A DNA stretch of 64,000 nucleotides from DTGL01 sp038895395 (lineage in GTDB: Archaea; Iainarchaeota; Iainarchaeia; Iainarchaeales; DTGL01), in NCBI GenBank assembly GCA_038895395.1, contig JAWANJ010000001.1, positions 1-64,000 on the forward strand, read 5' to 3'. A program made the translations under genes and the position numbers. Positions 26,519 through 34,584 of this stretch are shown piece after piece. The notes under the pieces were generated by a model, which did no database searches, had not been told where the DNA came from, and saw only the letters and a list, made by a program, of their open reading frames with translations. Each line of letters starts with the position of its first letter. The first letter of the stretch is position 1.

Positions 26519-27903
26519 AATCAGAAATTTTCAGAGAATATGATATCAGGGGCCATGAATCGGAACTTGATGATAAAACCACATATCTTATTGGCAAAGC
26601 ATTTGGAAGCTTTGTTTTAAGAACATCTGGAGATGAGATTGTAGTAGGTAGAGACAATAGAAAAAGCAGTGAGAGAATAAAAAAGGCTTTTTGCAAGGGT
26701 GTTATAGACAGTGGATGTAATATCATAGATATTGGCTTGGTGCCTATCCCTGCACTGTATTTTGCAATAATAGAGCTTAACACATACGGCGGCGCGATGA
26801 TCACAGGCTCTCACTTAGCAAAAGATTTTAACGGCTTAAAGCTAAGTGCATCGAAAAACGCATTAACATTGTATGGCCCTCAGATTGCAAAGCTCAGAGA
26901 AATGATCATAGGCGAAGATTTTGAGTCTGGCAATGGTAAATTAGAAAAAAGCGAAATCTTAGACATTTATGTTGAAAATGTTCTAAAGAGAATAAAAATT
27001 GAGGAGCCTCTCAAGGTTGTTGTTGACTGCGGTAATGGTTGTTCTTCACTTGTCGCTGAACAGATTTTTGAGGGTGCTGGGTGCAAAGCAAAAATGCTTT
27101 TTTGTGAATTGGATGGAAACTTTCCTAATCATCACCCCGACCCAGCGGAGCCAGAAAATTTGCACACTCTAATAAAAGAAGTAAAAAAGCAAAAGGCGGC
27201 CTTGGGAGTGGCTTTTGATGGTGACGCTGATAGAATTGGTGCAGTAAGCGAAAATGGAACAATAGTTGCGGGGGACTATTTATTGGCTATATTTGCCAAA
27301 GATTTACTTAAGAGGAAAAAAAATGCAAAGATAGTCTTTGAGGTGAAGTGTTCCCAAGCGTTAAAAGAAATTATTGAGGCTTATGGTGGCATACCAATTA
27401 TGTATAAGACCGGTCACTCGCTAATAAAAAATAAAATGGTTGAGGAAGGCGCACTGCTAGCAGGAGAAATGTCTGGGCATATGTTTTTTAGGGAAAATTA
27501 TTATGGTTTTGACGATGCAGTTTATGCTTCTATGAAGCTGTGTGAGATCTTGTCTAAAGAGGATAAAAGTTTGAGTAAAATTATTGGTGAGTTACCTCGC
27601 TATTATATTACACCAGAAATTAGACTTTCATGCACTGAGTCTGATAAGTGGAAAATTGTTGAAAAGATAATTGATCACTTTGAAGGAAAATATAATGTAA
27701 TAAAAATTGATGGAGCAAGGGTGTTGCTTGATGATGGCTGGTTTTTGGTAAGGGCGAGCAACACCAGCGCAAAGATCATAGTTAGGGCAGAATCAAAGAG
27801 CAAAACTAAATTAAACAACACGCTAAATTTACTTTCTAAAAAGCTCATTGAAATTGGGCTAAAAAAAGAGGAGGCAATCAAGATACTTGACTATAGAGTT
27901 TAA
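26506..27903 (+). CDS. Phosphoglucomutase/phosphomannomutase
   Basis: Interconverts hexose 1- and 6-phosphates. The 465-residue protein has REYDIRGHESEL at the N-terminus, the phosphoserine loop TGSHLAKDFNGLKLS near 100, the metal loop AFDGDADRIGAV near 240, the sugar loop GEMSGHMFF near 323 and a C-terminal RASNTSAKIIVRAES phosphate-binding loop. The phosphoserine loop has TGSHLA where the usual text is TASHNP; the Ser is kept. It overlaps galT by 13 bases and precedes gap and pgk, so it can link gluconeogenesis to UDP/ADP-glucose and glycogen. Substrate preference (glucose or mannose) is not resolved. Confidence 0.94.
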   Translation: MPEVKSEIFREYDIRGHESELDDKTTYLIGKAFGSFVLRTSGDEIVVGRDNRKSSERIKKAFCKGVIDSGCNIIDIGLVPIPALYFAIIELNTYGGAMITGSHLAKDFNGLKLSASKNALTLYGPQIAKLREMIIGEDFESGNGKLEKSEILDIYVENVLKRIKIEEPLKVVVDCGNGCSSLVAEQIFEGAGCKAKMLFCELDGNFPNHHPDPAEPENLHTLIKEVKKQKAALGVAFDGDADRIGAVSENGTIVAGDYLLAIFAKDLLKRKKNAKIVFEVKCSQALKEIIEAYGGIPIMYKTGHSLIKNKMVEEGALLAGEMSGHMFFRENYYGFDDAVYASMKLCEILSKEDKSLSKIIGELPRYYITPEIRLSCTESDKWKIVEKIIDHFEGKYNVIKIDGARVLLDDGWFLVRASNTSAKIIVRAESKSKTKLNNTLNLLSKKLIEIGLKKEEAIKILDYRV

Positions 27904-28007
27904 CTGCTTTTTTGAAGATGTAATTTGGAGTTTAAGTTGGGGTTATTGGATTAGTTTTAAATTATTTTAGACTGTAAAATATATATAATTACTATGTGGG
28001 TGGTTTT

Positions 28008-29000
28008 ATGAAGGTTGCTATAAATGGTTTTGGACGAATTGGAAGGCTTTTTTTAAGGGCTGCTCTAAAAAAGAAGGGTATTGACGTTATAGCAATTAAT
28101 GATCTCGCGGAACCAAAAGTACTTGCACATTTATTTAAGAGAGATTCTGTTTTTGGACAATACGATGGCAAAGTTGAGGCTAAAGAAGACAGCATTGTTA
28201 TCAATGGACAAAAGATAAAATGTTTCAAAGAGCCGGATCCTGAAAAACTGCCCTGGGGAGAGCTTAAAATAGATATTGTCTTAGAGAGTACTGGTGTTTT
28301 TACAGAGAAAGAAAAACTTGAAAAGCATCTAAAAGCTGGAGCAAAAAAGGTTTTGCTTAGCGCTCCACCTAAGAGCCCCGATGTAAAGCAGATTGTTTTG
28401 GGAGTAAATGAAAATATCTATAACCCAAAAACTGACAACATAATAAGCAATGCCTCGTGCACTACAAACTGTTTGGCACCCATGGTAAAGGTAATTCATG
28501 AATGCTTTGGTATAGAATACGGTTTGATCACAACAGTTCATGCGTATACTGCAGACCAGAGGCTTGTTGATGCACCTCATAAAGACCTTAGAAGGGCGAG
28601 AGCAGCGGCTTTAAATATTGTGCCAACAACAACAGGTGCTGCAAAGTCAGTTGGTGAAGTAATCCCAGAGCTCAAGGGGCGCTTGGACGGCGTTGCTGTG
28701 AGAGTGCCAGTGCCTGATGGATCTTTGACGGACTTTGTTGCGATTGTTAAAAAACAAACCACAGTGGAAGAAGTCAACGCTGCATTCAAAAGATATGCTG
28801 AAGGAAAACTAAAAGGCATACTTGAATATTCTGAAGAAGAAATTGTAAGTACAGATATCATTGGAAATGAACATTCTTGCGTGTTTGATGCAAGGCAAAC
28901 CATGGTTAGGGGAAACCTTGTAAAGGTGTTTGGCTGGTATGATAACGAGTATGGTTATAGCTGCAGGTTAGTTGATTTGATGAAATATATGTGGAAGTGA
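28008..29000 (+). CDS. gap: Glyceraldehyde-3-phosphate dehydrogenase, class I (bacterial type)
   Basis: Phosphorylating GAPDH of glycolysis/gluconeogenesis. The 330-residue protein is of the bacterial/eukaryotic class: VAINGFGRIGRLFLRAA, catalytic SNASCTTNCLAPM, TVHAYTADQRLVDAPH, and WYDNEYGYSCR at the end. Most archaea use the unrelated-looking class II enzyme. Asp in the NDLAEP segment after the second strand favours NAD over NADP. GGTGG precedes the ATG at 28008 (a GTG at 27996 is also in frame). pgk starts 4 bases after the stop, a tight operon. Confidence 0.96.
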   Translation: MKVAINGFGRIGRLFLRAALKKKGIDVIAINDLAEPKVLAHLFKRDSVFGQYDGKVEAKEDSIVINGQKIKCFKEPDPEKLPWGELKIDIVLESTGVFTEKEKLEKHLKAGAKKVLLSAPPKSPDVKQIVLGVNENIYNPKTDNIISNASCTTNCLAPMVKVIHECFGIEYGLITTVHAYTADQRLVDAPHKDLRRARAAALNIVPTTTGAAKSVGEVIPELKGRLDGVAVRVPVPDGSLTDFVAIVKKQTTVEEVNAAFKRYAEGKLKGILEYSEEEIVSTDIIGNEHSCVFDARQTMVRGNLVKVFGWYDNEYGYSCRLVDLMKYMWK

Positions 29001-29004
29001 TTAG

Positions 29005-30241
29005 ATGGCTGGGCTAAAATTAAATGAAATTGTTAAGAACATTGAGGAGGTTAATTTCAGCGAGGTTGAAAACAAGGTTGTTTTGCTAAGAGTTGATTTA
29101 AACAGCTCAGTTAAGGATGGAAAGCTTCTAAAAAGCCCAAGAATTGTGGGTCACTTTCGTACCATAAAAACCTTTTTAGATCACAAGGCCAGGTTAGTTA
29201 TACTAGCACATCAGGGACGAAAAAGGCAGAGAAGATTTTATCTCTTTGAAACAGCATGTTGAAATGTTAAAGCAAATGCTAGGAGATGAAATCGAATTCT
29301 GTACTTGGGACGAAGATTATGTTGCTAAGATAAAAAACCTTAAACCTGGCAAGGCCTTAATGCTAGAAAACACCAGGTTTTTAGACTTTGAAACCAATGA
29401 GATAAGCAAAGAAGAGCACGCAAAGAATCCTGTGATTCAGAAGATTGCTTCAGTCAGCGACATGTTTGTGTTGGATGCTTTAAGTGTGTCACATAGGTGC
29501 CATGCGAGCGTTGTTGGTTTTATACCTTTGTTGAAAAGCTACGCTGGGCCTATTTTATATTCTGAACTTAAGGCTTTGGCAAAGATGTCTAAAATAAAGG
29601 GCAAATCAACCTTCGTGTTAGGTGGTATGAAACCGGATGACTCTATTTATATAATGGAAAAGATGCTTAGTTCAGGAAAGGCGAGCAAAGTACTATTAGG
29701 TGGAGGCTTAGGTGAGTTAGCGTTAATTGCTAATGGTGTAAAACTTGGTGGTAAAGAGCAGGTACTTAAAGATAAAGGCATGATGGAATTTGTACCAAAA
29801 CTTAGAGATCTTATTAAGAAGTATAAAAAAGAGATTGTATTACCACAAGATTTAGCGATTGAAAAAAACACCCTTCGCGAGGAGGTTTCTATAAAGAGTT
29901 TACCTGTAAACGAAATGACTTTTGACATAGGTGAAAAAACAGCAGACCTATATTCTAAAGAGATAAAAAAAGCGAAGGTTATAATTGCAAACGGTCCAGT
30001 AGGCAAATTCGAAGCAGAGTACTTTTCGTTTGGCACAAGAAAGGTTCTTGATGCAATGGCAAATTCAAAAGGATTTAGTTTGGTTGGCGGAGGAGACACA
30101 GTAACAGCGATAGCCAGACTGGGTTTCAAAGAAAGTGAGTTCGACCATGTAAGCTTGGCAGGGAAAGCCTTGCTTGAGCTGCTTGCTGGTGAAGAGTTGT
30201 TTGGTCTTGAAGCTCTTGCCGAAGCAAAGTACAAAAAATAA
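29005..30241 (+). pseudogene. pgk: Phosphoglycerate kinase, interrupted by a one-base frameshift
   Basis: Archaeal-type phosphoglycerate kinase (about 411 residues if repaired). The 5' part (29005 onward) reads VVLLRVDLNSSVKDG and ILAHQGRK, then leaves frame. The rest continues in the +1 frame with LKQHVEMLKQMLG and ends in the family's FSLVGGGDTVTA nucleotide loop. The break is in a run of five A at 29220-29224: dropping one A gives GRKGREDFISLKQH, exactly the expected family text. The upstream frame stops at 29262. Everything else looks intact and the gene follows gap by 4 bases, so a homopolymer error in the assembly is more likely than real loss of an essential enzyme. I annotate it as broken as written. 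Confidence 0.9.
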
Positions 30242-30345
30242 ATAGCTTGTTTTGTTTTTACTAGTTTTATTTTCACTTATTTTTGAAAGCAATTCTTTTT
30301 AAATCTAAAAGTCATTATTTATTATAAAATCATTTTGTGATATAG

Positions 30346-31533
30346 ATGAATAGTTTTCACGTTTTAATGTTAGGTTGGGAATTTCCACCATTCAAGTCAG
30401 GGGGTCTTGGCACTTATTTGTTGGGTTTCACAAAAGCATTAAACTCCCTAGGCGTTAAAATAACTTTCATTATGCCATATACTGGCAAAAGTTTAAAATA
30501 CGATTTCATTGACATCATACAGGCTGACGGTATTGAAATTTTTGGCATAAGCTCAGGCTTGACACCATACTTTGTAAAAGGTGTTGATGGTGAAAATAGA
30601 ACTTCTGTTAGTAGCGTGTATGGTTGGCGGTTTTTCGATGAGGTGAAATATTACACTCAAAGGGCAATAGCAATAGGATCTAAAATAGAATGTGATGTGA
30701 TTCACTGCCATGATTGGATGACTTACATGGCAGGCATAGCGCTTAAGAAGATTCTGAAAAAGCCTCTGGTTGTGACAATACATAGCACAGAATATGACCG
30801 CACTGGAAACCTTTTTCCCAATGCTGAAATAGTCAGTATTGAAAGACGGGGTCTTACCGAGGCAGATATGGTAATAACAGTGAGTGAATATGAAAAAAGG
30901 CAGATTATTGAAAAGTATGGCATTGAACCAAACAAAGTTGCTGTTGTTTATAACGCCATAGACCTTGAACAATATAAGCGCAAAAATATTGAGAAGTATT
31001 TGAACGACAGAATTGTTCTTTTCGTTGGGAGGCTTACAGTACAAAAGGGCGTAGATTTTTTCATCGAAGCTGCAAAGAAGGTACTTGAAAAGAATAAAAG
31101 TGTGAGGTTTGTTATTGTTGGCTCCGGAGATCAAATGCCACATCTAATACAAAAAAGCATCAGCTTGGGAATAGCAGACAGAGTACATTTCGTTGGTTTT
31201 GAAAATGATGTTTCTAAGTATTATTCGATTGCTGATGTTTTTGTGATGCCAAGTGTTTCTGAACCATTTGGTTTAACTGCATTAGAAGCACTTGCATGTG
31301 AAGTGCCTGTGATAATAAGTAAACAGAGTGGAGTTAGTGAAGTTATAAGGAACTGTTTAAAGGTTGATTTTTGGGACACTCAAGAGTTGGCTAACAAGAT
31401 AATTGCAATGTTGTATTATCAACCACTGTATGAAGAATTGAAAGAAAGATCAAAAATGGAAATTTTGAAGTATAGAAGTTGGAGGGATGTCGCCATAGAA
31501 TGCCTGGAAATTTATCGCTTAGTTGCAAGGTGA
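30346..31533 (+). CDS. Glycosyltransferase family 4, glycogen/alpha-glucan synthase-like
   Basis: GT-B glycosyltransferase of 395 residues. N-terminal MLGWEFPPFKSGGLGTYLLG resembles the KxGG(L/V)xD loop of glycogen/starch synthases; CHDWMTYMAG follows near 125, and the C-terminal donor site includes VGRLTVQKGVDFFIEAA and the EPFGLTALEALAC motif with the catalytic Glu residues. Soluble. It overlaps the GH57 gene downstream and sits opposite a GT3 glycogen synthase and a debranching enzyme, so alpha-glucan synthesis is the likely job. A role in transfer to another acceptor cannot be excluded. A TATA-like box (ATTTATTATAAAA) lies about 25 bases before the ATG. Confidence 0.85.
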   Translation: MNSFHVLMLGWEFPPFKSGGLGTYLLGFTKALNSLGVKITFIMPYTGKSLKYDFIDIIQADGIEIFGISSGLTPYFVKGVDGENRTSVSSVYGWRFFDEVKYYTQRAIAIGSKIECDVIHCHDWMTYMAGIALKKILKKPLVVTIHSTEYDRTGNLFPNAEIVSIERRGLTEADMVITVSEYEKRQIIEKYGIEPNKVAVVYNAIDLEQYKRKNIEKYLNDRIVLFVGRLTVQKGVDFFIEAAKKVLEKNKSVRFVIVGSGDQMPHLIQKSISLGIADRVHFVGFENDVSKYYSIADVFVMPSVSEPFGLTALEALACEVPVIISKQSGVSEVIRNCLKVDFWDTQELANKIIAMLYYQPLYEELKERSKMEILKYRSWRDVAIECLEIYRLVAR

Positions 31534-31537
31534 TATT

Positions 31538-32737
31538 TTGAAAAAAATATGTTTTTACTTTCAAGTGCACCAACCTATGCGCATAGGAAAATATTCTTTT
31601 TTTGATATTGGAACAGGTAAAAGTTACTTCGATGAAGAAAAGAACAGGGCGTATTTGGAACGCGTAGTAAAAAAATGCTATGGACCAGCAACTGCACTAA
31701 TAAATGAGCTTATTAATGAAACTGATGGTGCTTTCAAGGTTAATTTTAGTATTACAGGCACTTTAATTGAACAGCTAGAAAAATATTTTCCAAAAATTCT
31801 TGAAAGCTTTATTGCAGTTGTTGAAACGGGTTGTGCGGAATTGTTTAATGAAACTTATTATCATTCACTTTCCTTTTTGATTTCAGAAAGGGAATTTAAA
31901 GAGCAGATAAAGCTTCACAGAAAAAAGATAAAGGCTGTTTTTGGTGTTAAACCCAAGGTATTTAGAAACACTGAGGCAGTATATAACAATGACATAGCTA
32001 AAATTGTTTCGAAACTTGGGTTTAAGGCTATTGTGACTGAGGGTAGTGAGAAGATATTAGGTTGGAGAAGCCCAAATTACTTGTATAAAGCAAAGGGAGA
32101 AGATATCTTACTTCTTTTAAGAAACTATAGGCTTAGTGATGACATTGCGTTTAGATTCTCTGAGAGAAGCTGGACGGAATATCCTTTGACAGCAGATAAG
32201 TATGCATATTGGATAGCGGCCACACAAGGAGAATGTGTAAACATATTTATGGACTATGAAACCTTTGGTGAGCATCAGTGGCCTGAAACAGGAGTTTTTG
32301 ATTTCTTAAGACATTTGCCAATGGAGATTTTAAAGTATCGTGACTGTGAATTTGCTTGTGCATCTGAAGTTATAAAGAAACTTGAACCAAAAGATGAGCT
32401 GGATGTTCCGTATTTTTTGTCATGGGCTGATATAGATAGAGACTTGTCAGCTTGGCTGGAAAACAGAATACAAAGGCATGCTTTCGAGGAGATCAGGGCT
32501 CTAGAAAAAGCAGTTAGGAAAAGCAAAAATCTGGATATTTTGCATAGCTGGCGCTTGCTGCAAACATCAGACCACTTTTATTATATGTGCACAAAGTGGT
32601 TTGCGGATGGCGATGTACACAAATATTTCAATCCTTACGAGACGCCTTATGATGCATATATAAATTATATTAATGTGCTAAACGATCTAAAGATGCGCTT
32701 AGGTATTAACGCCCAGCAGCAAGCTCATATGCGTTAA
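31538..32737 (+). CDS. Glycoside hydrolase family 57 (alpha-amylase-like)
   Basis: Protein of 399 residues in the GH57 family, which acts on alpha-1,4 or alpha-1,6 glucans. N-terminal ICFYFQVHQPMRIGKY is the family motif 1; the nucleophile Glu is expected in VFRNTEAVYNND near 145 and the acid Asp in IFMDYETFGEHQW near 240. No signal peptide, so it works inside the cell. The TTG at 31538 has AAGGTGAT before it and is preferred to TTG 31523. It overlaps the GT4 stop by context of only a few bases, and its 3' end overlaps the GT3 gene on the other strand by 32 bases. Amylase and 4-alpha-glucanotransferase activities both occur in the family; branching enzymes are usually longer. Confidence 0.9.
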   Translation: MKKICFYFQVHQPMRIGKYSFFDIGTGKSYFDEEKNRAYLERVVKKCYGPATALINELINETDGAFKVNFSITGTLIEQLEKYFPKILESFIAVVETGCAELFNETYYHSLSFLISEREFKEQIKLHRKKIKAVFGVKPKVFRNTEAVYNNDIAKIVSKLGFKAIVTEGSEKILGWRSPNYLYKAKGEDILLLLRNYRLSDDIAFRFSERSWTEYPLTADKYAYWIAATQGECVNIFMDYETFGEHQWPETGVFDFLRHLPMEILKYRDCEFACASEVIKKLEPKDELDVPYFLSWADIDRDLSAWLENRIQRHAFEEIRALEKAVRKSKNLDILHSWRLLQTSDHFYYMCTKWFADGDVHKYFNPYETPYDAYINYINVLNDLKMRLGINAQQQAHMR

Positions 32738-34517
32738 GATAGTTTGTTATTAAATTTGACCAAGACAAGTTGTAACTCAACTGCTTTGCAACTATTTTTA
32801 AGTCACCACGTTCTCTTTTAGGAAGCATGTATATGTACTTCAGATATTCCACAAGCTCAGCCAAAGTTTTCTCGTAAGGTGTGTTTGCTCTTGACAGCAC
32901 TTTTATTGCATTTTTTGCAAGATCAGTATTTAGATGGTTCTTTATGTATTGACCAAAACCGCTTAAATCTGTTGTAACTGCCGGTAGACCAAGTGCAATG
33001 GTTTCTAAAGGTGTGTATCCCCAGGATTCATAATAGCTTGGAAATACTCCTAAATGGCAGCCCATTACTGCTTGATAATATTCAAGACCTAAAAGGCCAT
33101 CAGCAGTACTAAGGTAGGTAGGATAATACAGCACTTTAACTTTATCTGTTTCCCTATTGAAAAGATTGTTTTTCTTTATTCTTGTGAGGATTTCATCACT
33201 TTCATCGACTTCTAGCACACTTATTGGTGGCACTTCATTTTTTTCATGTTTTAGTTCAAACAACATTTTTTTAACTTTATATAAAAATTCGTCATCAAGC
33301 AGATTCTTACCTGTTGGGGGCTCACCTTTTGAAATGCTGTAATAAAGCCTGTTTTTTATTTTTCGTATTTCATCCTCAATTTCGTCCTCTAATCGCTCAT
33401 ACAATGCCATATGTTTCAGAAGCTCGATGTTTTTGCCTCTGTTAGGCGCTGGGACAAATATAAAAGCGAATATTGTTGTTGTGTTTTTAGTATCTTTTAA
33501 CTCATTGTTTAATCGCCCCAAGGCGTCTATAAACAGGTCTATGCCTTTGTTTCTTACCTCATAGCGGCCTGAAAGGAAGTAAAACAGGCTATCTTCAACG
33601 TTTATGTAATAATATGGTGCAAAGTAGTCAAGCACGAAACGTCTAATGATGTTTCTGTAGATAACATGGAGATTTGCAAGCTCTTCCATAACATAAAATT
33701 TTTCTACGTTTAGGCCATTTGGGGTTAAAATATCAGGTCTTCTGCCAAGAATGTACTGAGATTCGTTAGCACAAGTCTCGGATACTGTAGTAAACACAGT
33801 AGCTTTGTGAGCGCATGCTTTTTCTGTAAGATGTTTTGCTTGAACTCCATATTTATATGCACGTTCATTTGGCACTGTTTCATTTGCCTGTATCTTTGAG
33901 ATTATTTCTTCGTGCAATGGCTCTCCTGATCCAGCAATGCACCTTCCAAGCACGGTTGCATGTGTTGTAAAAATAGTTTTTATTTCTGGTTTATAGTGCA
34001 CTATGTGAAGAAGTGCGCCTCCCGATAGCCACTCATGACAATGAACTATGCATTTTTTTATGTCATGCTCTTTTGCAAAAACAACCGTAATCAATTTTTC
34101 TAATAATAGGCCAACTGCCTTACCCCAAACAATAGGTTCGTTGTAATCATCGCCCGTGCCCAGAGAGTCTATTTGATAAAGATCCCAAAATTCTCGTTTT
34201 ATATCATTTGTCTTTGCCTTTAGTTCATTTGGATCAACTAATATGCACTTTGGTCTGCCAGGTACAAGCCAATGGCCAGAATAGCAGTTAATTCCATATG
34301 TTTTTTTCAGGTAATCGAATACTTCAGCAAATTCGGGCGATGGTGTTTCTTCTTCAAATTCAACAGCGGCGCTTCTTTTGAAATAAGGACCAATTGTAAA
34401 AAAGTTTTTCAGGGAATTTTTTGCTTCAGCAGCCTTTGTGGATAGGACAGTATATATTCCGCCTACTTTGTTAGAAACTTCCCATCCAACCTCAAAAACA
34501 GTGAAATCTTTTTGCAT
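32706..34517 (-). CDS. Glycogen synthase, GT3 family (eukaryote-like)
   Basis: Elongates alpha-1,4-glucan from an NDP-glucose. The 603-residue protein closely follows animal/fungal glycogen synthase rather than bacterial GlgA: TVFEVGWEVSNKVGGIYTV at the N-terminus, CHEWLSGGALL, IFTTHATVLGRCIAGSGE, DILTPNGLNVEKF and, near the end, PSYYESWGYTPLETIALG with the catalytic Glu pair. The Arg-rich regulatory cluster of eukaryotic enzymes is not evident. GT3 enzymes are uncommon in archaea. It is transcribed towards the GT4-GH57 pair (32-base overlap of 3' ends) and divergently from the debranching enzyme. Two synthases of different families in one locus is unusual. Confidence 0.93.
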   Translation of the reverse strand: MQKDFTVFEVGWEVSNKVGGIYTVLSTKAAEAKNSLKNFFTIGPYFKRSAAVEFEEETPSPEFAEVFDYLKKTYGINCYSGHWLVPGRPKCILVDPNELKAKTNDIKREFWDLYQIDSLGTGDDYNEPIVWGKAVGLLLEKLITVVFAKEHDIKKCIVHCHEWLSGGALLHIVHYKPEIKTIFTTHATVLGRCIAGSGEPLHEEIISKIQANETVPNERAYKYGVQAKHLTEKACAHKATVFTTVSETCANESQYILGRRPDILTPNGLNVEKFYVMEELANLHVIYRNIIRRFVLDYFAPYYYINVEDSLFYFLSGRYEVRNKGIDLFIDALGRLNNELKDTKNTTTIFAFIFVPAPNRGKNIELLKHMALYERLEDEIEDEIRKIKNRLYYSISKGEPPTGKNLLDDEFLYKVKKMLFELKHEKNEVPPISVLEVDESDEILTRIKKNNLFNRETDKVKVLYYPTYLSTADGLLGLEYYQAVMGCHLGVFPSYYESWGYTPLETIALGLPAVTTDLSGFGQYIKNHLNTDLAKNAIKVLSRANTPYEKTLAELVEYLKYIYMLPKRERGDLKIVAKQLSYNLSWSNLITNYLNAYELAAGR

Positions 34518-34584
34518 CTAATCGCCTTTCAATAGTAATTAAAATAATAAAGGTTAAAATAACTTTCATTTTAACAATTAGAAT

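Noticed and set aside
29218..29227. Programmed +1 frameshifting in pgk
   Set aside because: AGG is common in this genome and the shift lies in a homopolymer, so an indel or assembly error is the simpler reading; kept only as an alternative.
29647..30276. Minus-strand open frame of 209 codons
   Set aside because: Lies entirely opposite phosphoglycerate kinase, Ser/Leu/Phe-rich, with no motif or ribosome site.
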